A DNA stretch of 64,000 bases, taken from the NCBI GenBank assembly GCA_036898135.1, contig CM072527.1:32290727-32354726 (forward strand). The letters run 5' to 3'. Shown here piece after piece: positions 51,724 through 61,398 of the stretch (its first letter is position 1; each line of letters begins with the position of its first letter). Origin of the DNA: Oncomelania hupensis. Lineage: Eukaryota > Mollusca > Gastropoda > Littorinimorpha > Pomatiopsidae. The notes below the pieces were generated by a model. That model saw only the letters and a program-made list of their open reading frames with translations, was not told the DNA's origin and did no database searches. Position numbers and translations under genes: made by a program.

Positions 51724-54700
51724 TCAGTGTTCTTTCGTTCGCAAGGAATCGACGCCCTCGTCAGTTGCGGTCGTCATCGGCCCAGGGTCAAAGACGATGA
51801 TCACGTGGGCTTCCCTGGAATCAGTGCGTCCTCCGTTGTCTCCTTCTTCCATCGGATGTCCGACGCAGTCGACGTTGTCAGCTCCCAGGATGCACTCGCT
51901 GGGTCTCACGGTCAGGTTGGCTTCTGCGGGACGGTGGAACAGCTCCCTCAAGGTCTGCAGATGCTCCTTCCAGGTCTGGGTGTGGACTTCATGTTCGACC
52001 AAAGTCGTAGAGCCAGGGACATCGCTGAAGTTGTGGGGAAACTCGCCCATAAGGTCCTTGAGCTCCATCTTTTGACCTTCCGTCAAGCTCGGTCGTAGCT
52101 TAACATCATCGATGCCTTCTTCACTGTGGAAGTCTCCAAGTTCCAACAGTTCCTCGCTGTCAAAGCTGTCGTCGATCTCAGCTGCTGTTGCTGCGTGTAC
52201 AGTCTCTGATGGCCTTTCCACGTACAGCTTAAGGAGGTTGGCGTGGTATATCTTGGAATGCTGGCCGACCTTCACCTTGTAGTCGTTGATTCCCACCACG
52301 GTCTCCACTTCGTACGGGCCTTTCCACTGCATCAGCAACTTATTGTGGTCGGTAGGTAGCAGCACCAGCACTTTGTTGCCAGGTTTGAACTTCCTGTTCA
52401 CAGCCCTACGATCATAGTAGTGCTTTCCACAGTCCTGGGACTTCTTCAGGTTTTCTCTGGCTATCTCGAGAGTCTGCTCCAGCTTCTCCCGTAGCTCAAA
52501 CACGTACTGGTAACTGTTCTTCACCTCTGGGGTGTCCACTTCTTTCGTCCACAGTTCTTTTAGGATGTGCATCGGCCCTCGGATGGTTCTTCCGTACAGC
52601 AGCTCGAACGGAGAAAAGCCGGTGGACTCCTGCGGTACTTCTCTGTAGGCGAAAAGTAGGGCGTTGATGTAGCGATGCCATTGTCTGGGCTGCTCGCTGC
52701 ACAGTTTCTTCAGGGTGGACTTCAGCGTAGCATTGAACTTTTCGACGAGCCCGTTGCACATTGGATGGTAGGGTGTCGTAGTCAAATGCCGGATGCTCAG
52801 CAGTCTGTTGACCTCCTTCATGCAGTCAGAGACGAACTGCGTCCCGAGGTCTGTCAGAATTTCTTCAGGCACTCCAAGCCTACTGAACATGTCCACCAGT
52901 GCCTCTGCTACAGTTTCAGTGTCAATCTTCTTCAGTGGCACTGCTTCTGGGTACCGAGTCGCATAGTCCACTAAAGTCAGTACCCACCGATGACCTTCTT
53001 CACTCGGAGGCCTTATTTCGCCGATTAAGTCTAAGGCCACCCTCTTGAAAGGTCGGTCGATCAGAGGCATCCTCTGCATAGGCACTTTCGGGACCCTTCC
53101 TCGAGGTATGGTCTTCTGGCAAATGTCACATGATCGGCAGAAACGGCTGACGTCCGCATGAAGTCCTGGCCAGTAGAACACCGCCTGGATTCTATCCGAC
53201 GTCTTCTTGATACCCAGGTGACCTCCCATGATTGAGTCATGCGCTACTTCCATCACCTGGCGCCTTATGGGTAATGGTACCAATACTTGACGTAGTGGTT
53301 TCCCTCCGTTGACCCTCGGGTGCTGGAAGATTCGGTACAGGATCTTGGCCTTCACCTCAAAATAGACCGTACCACTGCCTTTGGTCACGTGGTCTTGGCG
53401 GTTCCTGTACTTGTTTAAAGTGCTATCAGCTTCCTGGAGCTGGATCAGCTTATCTCTGTCCACGATGGCAGCTTTGGAGTTGTCGGCGACCTTCAGTGGT
53501 GTAGACACCTTGTCTCTCTTGGCCTGGGCCCTGGTAGTAACAGCACTGACGATCTCTGGTCGGCAGGGCTGAGCCGGAGTAACCACATTGTCCCGTAGCA
53601 GCTCTGTAAGGTCTCCATCGGGAAACGGCAATGGATCCTCCTCCACAACTTCGACGCGTTGGGTTGAGGCAGGACTCCACTCTGGATCGGGGTCGTCGGG
53701 TCGTCTCGCGCCGTCGATATTCCCGATCATCAAATCATACAGCGGCTTCTTCAGGCAAACCGCTTCGACTTCGCCTATGTAGAAAGGGGTGTTGACATGA
53801 ATTTTTGCAACTGGCGCTTTCACACATTTGCTGTCGGCCATGAGTGTCCATTTAGAATCGCCAGTGAACTGTTCTTTAGCGATTAGGTCTTCTCTGACGA
53901 TGACCCCACTGCAGCCAGAGTCTCTTAGAACAGTCACTTCATGATTTCCGACGCGTCCCTTGGAAACAGGCATGTTCTGGACGGTCACAGCTGCGCTGGC
54001 GACGACGGGGATGGATTTTCCGTTGGCAAGGAGAAGTTGGCCATCGGTCATGCACTCTTGCACGTCCGCAGGGGTAGCTGTGCGCTCGGTCTCACTCGGA
54101 AGAATGACGCTCCCGCCGCACACTTGATGGTCAGATCTACTGGTTTGCCGTTGATTGGAGAACCGCCTCTGCCGGTTGCCCGCCGCTGAATTGTCCGTAC
54201 TGCTCCGCTGTCCGCTACTTTTGTTTTGAGGACAGTTAGCCGCTCTGTGGTCTGTAGCGTTGCAGGTGAAACAGCCCCTTGAATGCCCTTCCCTGGGAGG
54301 AGGCGTGGAGTCTGTCTGTCTCTGGCTCGTCTGGCTTCCCTGGATCTGGTTCACATGGTTTGCAGTCTTCTGAAAATGTTTCGTCGCGCTGGGTAGCCCC
54401 AGGGTTTTCCCATGAGCGATGAGATATCTTTCAGCAGCCTCAGTCACATCTTTAAGCGTCTGCAGCTTTTGTTCTTCTAAGTGGGTCGCTAGGTCCTTGT
54501 GACAGGCATTGAGAAATTGTTCTTTCACGATCAGGTCATGGAGACTGTCGTAAGACTTCCTTTCGCCTGATAACTCCACCCACTTGTGTAGATATGACGA
54601 CAGGCGCTCCACAAACTGCTTTGGCGTCTCGTCTGACTTAGGCCGGCATTCACGGAAGCGTTTACGGTAGCCCTTCTCTGTAAAGTTGTAGCACTGCAAT

Positions 54701-55209
54701 AGGGCCTCTTTCAAGACGTCGTAGTCTTTAGCGTCATCGTCCGACAATCTGGTGTAGACGTCGAGTGCTTCTCCCGTCAGAAGTGCACTTAGTCGAATCG
54801 CCCAGTCTTGAGGTTGCCAGTTAGAGCTTTTGGCAAACCTTTCAAATCTCGCCAAATAACTGTCGATCTGGTCCTTCCCGTCGACGAAAGCTGGCAATTT
54901 TGGAGCCGTGTTGTCACTGATAACTTGTGGCGCATGCTGCTGTTGCTGGATGCGCGCCAACTCTAGTTGGAACTGACGATCAGCTTCTCTTTCCTCACGC
55001 CTGCGCTCATCTTCTCTTTCTTGCCGCTGCTGTTCAATTTCCAGACGCTTCAGTTCAAATTCTCTTTCTTCACGCCGTCGCTCATCTTCTCTTTCTTCAC
55101 GCTGACGTTGTTCTTCTCTTTCTTGTATTCTCTCCTGAGACTTGACGTACTCCGTCAGCTGTTTGCCTTTCAGATTCAGTGCAATCCCTTTCTGCCAGAA
55201 GTCAGCCAT
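51724..55209 (-). CDS. Gag-protease-integrase-(partial RT) polyprotein, 1161 aa
   Basis: One open frame from ATG at 55209 (MADFWQKGIAL). Residues 20-90 are a Glu/Arg-rich coiled coil. 105-275 are a capsid region resembling the SCAN fold (FTEKGYRKRFRECRP, PKQFVERLSSYLHKWVEL). The zinc knuckle is CX2CX4HX4C at 313-326. The retroviral-type protease has DSG at 430-432. Integrase follows: HHCC finger 657-697, catalytic D727, D787 and E823 (DD35E spacing kept), and a GPY/F module near 964. From 1041 comes the RT N-terminus (TEGQKMELKDLMGEF, FSDVPGSTTLVEHEVHT), which jumps at about 1077 to its later part (TWKEHLQTLRELF). The YxDD core and RNase H are absent, and an unrelated tail ends at 1161. The frame is otherwise intact. 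Confidence 0.92.
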   Translation of the reverse strand: MADFWQKGIALNLKGKQLTEYVKSQERIQEREEQRQREEREDERRREEREFELKRLEIEQQRQEREDERRREEREADRQFQLELARIQQQQHAPQVISDNTAPKLPAFVDGKDQIDSYLARFERFAKSSNWQPQDWAIRLSALLTGEALDVYTRLSDDDAKDYDVLKEALLQCYNFTEKGYRKRFRECRPKSDETPKQFVERLSSYLHKWVELSGERKSYDSLHDLIVKEQFLNACHKDLATHLEEQKLQTLKDVTEAAERYLIAHGKTLGLPSATKHFQKTANHVNQIQGSQTSQRQTDSTPPPREGHSRGCFTCNATDHRAANCPQNKSSGQRSSTDNSAAGNRQRRFSNQRQTSRSDHQVCGGSVILPSETERTATPADVQECMTDGQLLLANGKSIPVVASAAVTVQNMPVSKGRVGNHEVTVLRDSGCSGVIVREDLIAKEQFTGDSKWTLMADSKCVKAPVAKIHVNTPFYIGEVEAVCLKKPLYDLMIGNIDGARRPDDPDPEWSPASTQRVEVVEEDPLPFPDGDLTELLRDNVVTPAQPCRPEIVSAVTTRAQAKRDKVSTPLKVADNSKAAIVDRDKLIQLQEADSTLNKYRNRQDHVTKGSGTVYFEVKAKILYRIFQHPRVNGGKPLRQVLVPLPIRRQVMEVAHDSIMGGHLGIKKTSDRIQAVFYWPGLHADVSRFCRSCDICQKTIPRGRVPKVPMQRMPLIDRPFKRVALDLIGEIRPPSEEGHRWVLTLVDYATRYPEAVPLKKIDTETVAEALVDMFSRLGVPEEILTDLGTQFVSDCMKEVNRLLSIRHLTTTPYHPMCNGLVEKFNATLKSTLKKLCSEQPRQWHRYINALLFAYREVPQESTGFSPFELLYGRTIRGPMHILKELWTKEVDTPEVKNSYQYVFELREKLEQTLEIARENLKKSQDCGKHYYDRRAVNRKFKPGNKVLVLLPTDHNKLLMQWKGPYEVETVVGINDYKVKVGQHSKIYHANLLKLYVERPSETVHAATAAEIDDSFDSEELLELGDFHSEEGIDDVKLRPSLTEGQKMELKDLMGEFPHNFSDVPGSTTLVEHEVHTQTWKEHLQTLRELFHRPAEANLTVRPSECILGADNVDCVGHPMEEGDNGGRTDSREAHVIIVFDPGPMTTATDEGVDSLRTKEH

Positions 55210-55700
55210 CTTGATGCTTCCGGAAAGTTCTGGAAAGTTCTTTTCCTAGAAAGTTCTTGACTGTGCTGTACCTTTCTAGACTGTTCTAGAACAGCACGCT
55301 TTCTGCAGTAGCGCTGATGCTTGCCACTAGTCGCCTTCGTTGACGCAGGCCCCGCTGTCCTCGTCGTATGCGACGCTGCACCACGCTGGTGTTGATGTAC
55401 ACGCTCCTGTGCTGAAGTAGACGCGACGTCCGCTCGACGCTCGCTGTAACACTGGCGATGTAGCTCCGAGACTGTCCCTCGACGTAGTCTTACGGTAGCC
55501 ACGTAGTCCCGATCTGTTGTTCGCTCACGAAGCAACTCTTCAGCGACTACACGCCCTTGCAGTCAACCCGAACCTATCGGTGATGTAGTCCCAGTATGTT
55601 GGCCCCTCTCGACGCAACTTGATGGCGGCTACCCTCGATGACTGCCTCTCGTAACGTTGACTCGCTTGTTGTAGCAGTTGAACCCTTGGCTATGGCGTGA
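55210..55700 (-). other. 5' leader of the retrotransposon
   Basis: GC-richer untranslated leader between the primer-binding site and the gag start. It contains short direct repeats (GAAAGTTCT near 55228 and 55249). No separate gene. Confidence 0.6.
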
Positions 55701-55718
55701 ATCCCGGCTTGGCCCCCA
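55701..55718 (-). promoter_or_regulatory. tRNA primer-binding site
   Basis: Minus-strand TGGGGGCCAAGCCGGGAT starts three bases after the 5' LTR. Its complement (ATCCCGGCTTGGCCCCCA) has the form of a tRNA 3' end with CCA. The tRNA species was not determined. Confidence 0.75.
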
Positions 55719-55721
55719 AAA

Positions 55722-56358
55722 TGTTACACTCAGTTCGATGATGGTGTTTTCTATCAGTATCTGATTCAGCCCCGATGCTTGAATTCCTGATAGTTGTGTA
55801 ACTCAGATTCGTTTATTCACACAGCCCGTCCAAACAGCATACAATTCACAAAGTCGACGTATGAAGTTTTCCACTTTTATTCAGCACACATCAACAACTG
55901 CATACAATTCTCAATTCAACTCAACAACTTTCACAGCAACTTTCCAAATCACTATCAACAACTTTACTGTCTCTCAACAGCGACTCGGCTCACGATTAAA
56001 TAACCTCTCTCTTTTCTGGAACGATTTGGTACGTGGTAGAAATGACGCACTGCCACCAATCGAACTAAAGATCGTCATCACTGACTTACGTCATTCACAT
56101 TTTCTCTACTTCCGGGAACATTCACGACCTTCGATATCCATCCGGAAATTTCTATCAAGAGTAAACACGCATATCCAGAAGATTCTCAAATAATATCGAC
56201 TAACGCAAATTATCAACGTTATACAAAGCCTCTCCTAACAACAATGCAAACTCAAATCAAAGGTAAATAAACTCCATTATTGAATACTTTGCAAATCGAA
56301 ACGATTAGATCTATCGTACACGCTTCAGCCATATTATCATTCGCGTTTCAACGTAACA
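55722..56358 (-). repeat. 5' LTR
   Basis: 637 bp, apparently identical to 50832-51468. It is the transcription-start side of the element on the minus strand. Confidence 0.93.
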
Positions 56359-56384
56359 CTGTCACAGACCATTTCCTTATTGGG

Positions 56385-56446
56385 AGTGATGATGATGATG
56401 ATGATGATGATGACGATGATGATGATGATGATGATGATGATGATAA
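56385..56446. repeat. (GAT)n microsatellite
   Basis: About 19 GAT units with one GAC variant. Confidence 0.95.
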
Positions 56447-56580
56447 AGTAGTCTTGTATAGCGCAGGTATCCACGGAACAAGTTCATGCTATGCCCCAAA
56501 GCTCAGGATTTTCTTGTTTGTGTTGGCCGTCCGCACACTTGGGAGTCTGAGGCTACACTGGAAGCTGAGCGTAGACTGTG

Positions 56581-57345
56581 TTATGGTTCATGGAGAGAAA
56601 TTAGCTCTTTGAGATACTCTGTACCAGCACTAAGCATACAGTTATAAACAATAGTAATGAGCTTGTGGTCAATGCGCTTTTCTACTGGAAGCCAGTGAAG
56701 ATCAGGAAAGTGGTCTGTCTTTCGTTTGCGTGCTACAATTCTGGCAGCTGTATTTTGCACACATCGGAGCCTGCATAGCTGATTTTGATATGCCCTAGAG
56801 GCAGCTATTTGCATAATCGAGCCTGAAGAGGACCAGGTAAATTGCAACTGCATTTGCTGTTTTCCAATTGATCAGTCAGCAAAGCCTTTTTAGAGCACGC
56901 AGGTGAAAATAACATGAACGTACAACATAGCTGACATGACATGACATGGTCAGCTGGTTGTCTATGTGCAGCCACAAACTCATAAAAAAAAGGTGGACAC
57001 TGGAATGCTAGCATCACCGATCTGGACGGCATTAACGGTAATCTTGCCAAGACTGGTCTTGGAGCCTCACAACAACACTTAAGTCTTGTCGTCGATCAGC
57101 TTGAGTCGGTTTCCTTTCATCCAGGCTTTTACTTCTGTGCAATAATTCTCAACAACGCCACAAAGCAATAGGGTCTGCGTTGAAGATGCCTGGCCGATAC
57201 AGACACACTGGAAGCGGTCTGAAAGATATGATCGAAACCACTTCAGCACAGGTCTTACAACTCTCATCTCCATATGCAGGCGAGTCAATAATGTGTGGTG
57301 ATCGATGATGTCGAACGCTGCGCTGAGTATGATCACTTCTCCAGC
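56581..57345 (-). pseudogene. Internally deleted CR1/L2-like LINE fragment
   Basis: On the minus strand SAAFDIIDHHTLLTRLHMEM, then WFRSYLSDRFQCVCIG (57340-57175), is followed after a deletion by KAWMKGNRLKLIDDKT. Further on, CVQNTAARIVARKRKTDHF then DLHWLPVEKRIDHKL (56790-56690) and a stop lie near 56584. The motif order is that of the LINEs at 26-28 kb and 41-44 kb, but the protein is only distantly similar. The RT block with GVPQGS and FADD is missing. Confidence 0.75.
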
Positions 57346-57469
57346 ATCTGCACTGCGAAAACGTCAGGTGGAACAGGGTAGAGTATCTGTTTGTAGGTGC
57401 GGCAGGGCGCGCATCAAAGTCATAGGGGCTATAGTAAAACAACGCACAGCATTTGCACCGTATATCCCA

Positions 57470-57539
57470 TCATATCGCATCGCGTCGCGTTCTATCGTAA
57501 TGTATCGTATCGCATCGTATCGTATCGTATCGTATCTTA
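57470..57539. repeat. (TATCG)n satellite, left part
   Basis: Units of TATCG/CATCG. The same satellite resumes at about 58250-58310, so the Harbinger-like element split one array. Confidence 0.85.
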
Positions 57540-57751
57540 AGGCGGCGATACACGGTAAGACTAGATCATATGATACCCGCATATGACTACGGAAATTCCC
57601 GGATCGGTAGGAATTGTCCTCAAGTCTTATCGATAGAGCATGTTCTATTTTTTCACGGCGCGATACGACAGTGGAGGTCTGACAGCCAATCAAAACAGCT
57701 ATTTGATTGAACTCCGAGGTGAAGGTCAAACCGCGACCTACAAACTGAAAA

Positions 57752-57907
57752 ATGGCAGACCTGTCGAAGCACCAAACAGGAATTTTGATTGAGTTGTACC
57801 ATGAACATAGCTGCTTATGGGACACATCATTGCAGGTCTATAAAGACCAAGGGACCAGAAACCGCGCACTTTCATCAATACAGGCGCGGTTTCATGAAGC
57901 CTGCTAA
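57752..57907 (+). pseudogene. Truncated MADF/Myb-SANT-like protein
   Basis: 51 codons from ATG to TAA. ILIELYHEHSCLWDTSLQVY followed by KDQGTRNRAL fits the MADF start (LI.LY..H.CLWD....Y.D...R..A). MADF proteins bind DNA and partner the Harbinger transposase. The second half of the domain (about 40 residues) is lost after the stop. It could be an exon of a longer gene, since GTAAGT follows at 57923, but no partner exon was found in the element. Confidence 0.7.
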
Positions 57908-58200
57908 ATATTTTGCTGGATCGTAAGTGCAGCCGACAGTGTGATTTTTGTTGTCGTGTGACTCATGTCAATGAACGATATGAAAATAAAGAATCATATA
58001 TTTGTGCAATGCATATTAATATTACTTTAAAAAAATGTAATGACGTTTTGAAAAACAAGCGTCATCAATTTATCACGCGCTAACAACAATTGCTTTTGCA
58101 ACTATTTAGATCTAGTTAGCCGTAGACTACGAGATGCCTTTACCGACAGGCTTATGACTCATACATACCGTGTATCAGCAAAGACATCAGATCTGCAGCG
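57908..58200. other. Remainder of the Harbinger-like element
   Basis: AT-rich; no further coding sequence recognised. Confidence 0.5.
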
Positions 58201-58509
58201 GCATATGCGGGTATCATAAGATCTAGTCTTACCGTGTATCGCTAGCTTTATCGTATCGCTTTGCATCGCATAGAATCGGCTCCTATCGCATCGTATCAGA
58301 TAATATCGCAGAGGGTGGTACGTTGCACAACATTGTACGTATTTTATTTCTATCGTTCACTTACTGGGGTCCAATGTTTTGGTGAAATTGCTGGAGCGGC
58401 GCCTCGTCCGATAAGAGTCCGCGTTATGCGGAGAACCCCTGCGACGATGTCCGTCCTCACTGCACACAGCCCAAACCTCGCAGCATGTAGACACTATTAA
58501 TAGTCCACA

Positions 58510-58558
58510 AAACATCATCATCATCATCATCATCATCATCACCATCATCATCATCACC

Positions 58559-58590
<32 letters not shown>

Positions 58591-58602
58591 CATCATCATC
58601 AC
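58510..58602. repeat. (ATC)n/(ACC)n microsatellite
   Basis: ATC units with regularly spaced ACC variants. Confidence 0.95.
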
Positions 58603-60180
58603 TGTGACGTGCGGACAATCGAGCCTCTGACGCAGGCTGCTCACAGTCATCCCTTCCACACATCCAGTCATCCCTACCACGCACGCTGGCTAATCCGCCT
58701 AAGCCCCGCCCCTCGGGGATCACCGTTAAAACCTCGCGCACAGCCAGATCCATCGTCAGACGCAAGCCTCAAATTTTCGAAGCCACAACAACCTGTCCTA
58801 GACACGTCCCATCAACCGGCGACCTCTGAGCTACGGCAGTACTCTGGTGATTCGACCCGTCTTAGTCAAGGTAAGAGAGGAAACTTACTCTATGTCATGT
58901 AGCTTACCCATCACCCGTCGATCGCCCAACATGTTCGTATGTCCTGTTGATATGTACGTTCGTGTTTATAGCCTTGTCTTGATGTGTTGCTGTGACATGT
59001 ATTATTTCCTTGTATATATCCTCTGCCTTGTTTATGACTCATGCCATGTTTGAATTTATACTTGTATGCTCTCTGTTAGCCCCATGTGTAAATATCCCAT
59101 GCCATGCTGTCCCTCCACATAGATTAAAGTCCCCCAGTACAGCCCCTTGCCTGCAACCCCCATTGTCCTGTATCTACCCCATTTGCTTTTCTCCTATGTT
59201 CCCACTGTATAAATATCTGCCCCTGTTGTCCTCCACCCCATCTTAAGGCGCCGAAGTTATCATATATTAGCGGCTGCCGGTAAACTCCACAATAGCCCCA
59301 TATCCCTGGTTGCAATTGATGGACTGTTGGTACGGGCCAGTCAACCCATGACCGGTCCGACCAATTTGAAATCTGATGGGCACGCGCGCCAACAGGCGCT
59401 GAACCCAGGATACACATACCCAGCTGATACAGAGTCTGTATTGCTTTACAGACGGGCTCCTGTACAGGCGCGAATACCCCGGCCCTGAACCAGCTATAAG
59501 TCGCCGACCCGCTGCAGGCCCCTGACAACCCAGGGAGTCAACGCGAAGCGTTTCACCGAATTTCATCACTCTCCAGCCAGCTAGCAACGTAAGCTGAAAA
59601 CCACGCCTGTGCCTGCCTGCACCAGAGAGTTGGCACCATCAGTCGATTACTCAAGAAACTGACCGACTGACCCGTATTGGCAACCCACGCGATCAACTGA
59701 ACTGACCGTCCAGACTATCCTGGACCAACCACCGCCCTTCGCAAAACGAGCTAAGTTCTCACCCTACGAGCATCACAAATCGCAGAGACTCTGGCCAACT
59801 AGCCAGAACAATCCAGATATCCTCCTGCTCAGTGATGATAGCAGTCCTCAGTAGCCCTAGTACTCCTGAAAGCGTCCACCCAGAATATCTCCAAGATACT
59901 CCCAACTATTATTGACAATATCCAGTGACTCACCCCTAGATTAGTCAACACAGACGACCTAATTCTATTTAATAAAATTGCCTAGTTAGAAATTGTATCA
60001 CCTTGACTTCCCCCTTGTTTTGAATTTCTCAACTAGTAGCCTACCCTCTTTCTCGTCTGCACTTTGACTGTCTTTCATTATTTAGTAACTCCTAGCATTA
60101 ATCTCTTGAATGTCATCACACCATTGGCCTATACAAGGGAGGCAATACAGTGCGAGAGATTAAGAGCTTACCCTCATTCC
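58603..60180. other. Unassigned GC-richer stretch
   Basis: 58609-58870 is an open frame rich in Pro, Ser and His that ends near a donor-like CAAG|GTAAGAG (58870). No acceptor-supported partner, domain or start was found, so it is not called a gene. 59100-59300 has ATTAAAG and TATAAATAT boxes and could be part of a degraded LTR. The rest is unassigned. Confidence 0.35.
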
Positions 60181-60189
60181 CCCCAACCC

Positions 60190-60360
60190 CTTTCTTTGTG
60201 ACAATCACCATCAACAACAACAACAAAAACCCAACAACATCACCACCACTACCACCATCCACATCGTCATAACACCATTATCGTCACCACCATCACCACC
60301 ACCAACACCACCACCGCCTCCACCGCCATCCCATTATCACCACCAACACCATCGACAAAA
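60190..60360. repeat. (CAC/CAA)n-rich stretch
   Basis: Imperfect CAA then CAC triplets, ending just before the solo LTR. Confidence 0.85.
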
Positions 60361-60521
60361 TAACGTACTTGTGACGTGGGGTTTTATTGTTGCTGGGCTC
60401 TGCAAAATGGAATGCTGTAACCCTCACGTCTTATTCTATGGGGACCGCTAGTGAGTCACCCTATGAATTACTTTAATATATTTATTAGTTTAGCTTGGTC
60501 TGTGTTAAGGCTGGGGTACAG

Positions 60522-61013
60522 AGATCAGTGATCGTCCTAGGGATTTGCAAAACCGGTACGACGTCACAGTAAACAAACCCACTCAAACGTAGGCCAGTCA
60601 CGAAAACCGGTATGACCAATAGCAAAGCTTAATAATGCGTCACTATTTTATATAAGTAGATGGCGACTCTGTTAATGCACTTTCTGTTTAATTAGAAACA
60701 TCTTTGTCTTCACATAAACTTCTTTTATCGCCCCTCTCCCCCCTAGCAAAAAATGAAAAAAGAGATTTTTGCTTCTTCATTATTACTAGCCTATCTGCCA
60801 CTGTCGCAATACATACTGACGAGCACGAGGGAAGAAAAAATCGAAAATTGCGCGAGTTTAATTTAACCTATTCACGATAGCCTTACGCCCGCCAATGTTA
60901 TATCATTCTGTATTAATTACCTCAAAGAATATGGCAAGGCTACTGAACGCCTTCGCAGGCCTCTCATCTACACTCCATAAACACATAATCAGCGTGGCTG
61001 GCTGGCTGGCTGG

Positions 61014-61079
<66 letters not shown>

Positions 61080-61398
61080 ATTTCTCTTGTTTTTCTTTCT
61101 CTTTTCCTTTATTTTGAAATCAGTCAAACAAAATAAAAACCGGTAGGCTCTACCGGCTACTGATTTTTCAACTGGTATCAGGGATGGATTTAACCGGAAA
61201 TTACCGGTATTTTACCGGTTTGAGAATAAAAATACCAGTTGAAAAATCAGTAGCCGGTAGAGCCTACCGGTTTGCGTTTGAGTGGGTTTGTTTACTGTGA
61301 CGTCGTACCGGTTTTGCAAATCCCTAGGACGATCACTGTGGTATTTTTATTCTCAAACCGGTAAAATACCGGTAATTTCCGGTTAAATCCATCCCTGC
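60522..61398. mobile_element. MITE (outer copy), hAT-like ends
   Basis: Starts CAGTGATCGTCCTAGGG and ends GTTAAATCCATCCCTG. CAGAGAT lies on both sides (60515-60521 and 61399-61405). The interior holds a (CT)n run (61018-61077) and AT-rich DNA without a transposase. Near its right end a second copy of the same family is inserted in the opposite orientation. Confidence 0.75.
61179..61340. mobile_element. MITE (inner copy), inserted in its own relative
   Basis: 162 bp: starts CAGGGATGGATTTAACC and ends GACGATCACTG, the inverse of the outer copy's ends. TGGTAT lies on both sides (61173-61178 and 61341-61346). Because the two copies are opposed, the locus shows 40- to 64-base perfect inverted repeats (60522-60585 with 61277-61340; 61138-61178 with 61231-61272). 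Confidence 0.75.

Larger units (their letters stand above)
50832..56358 (-). mobile_element. Ty3/gypsy-type LTR retrotransposon, Gmr1-like order, RT-deleted
   Basis: A complete 5527-bp insertion with 637-bp LTRs (50832-51468 and 55722-56358) that look identical. The 5-bp target duplication CTGTC lies at 50827-50831 and 56359-56363. It reads on the minus strand. A primer-binding site follows the 5' LTR and a polypurine tract precedes the 3' LTR. The single long frame is gag, protease, integrase and then remnants of RT, with the RT catalytic core and RNase H missing. Integrase ahead of RT is the order of the Gmr1 clade of Ty3/gypsy elements, not of ordinary gypsy. Identical LTRs imply recent insertion, so an element elsewhere probably supplied RT. 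Confidence 0.93.
57540..58247 (+). mobile_element. PIF/Harbinger-like element with MADF frame
   Basis: 708 bp. Inverted ends share GCGATACACGGTAAGACTAG then ATC.TATGATACCCGCATATG (about 40 bp, left 57545, right 58241). The target duplication is TTA (57537-57539 and 58248-58250), typical of PIF/Harbinger. It carries the start of a MADF (Myb/SANT-like) accessory protein but no transposase, so it is non-autonomous. Confidence 0.85.

Noticed and set aside
58609..58902. A plus-strand exon ending at GTAAGAG
   Set aside because: Open and GC-richer with a donor-like end, but no start, acceptor partner or recognisable domain. Left unassigned.
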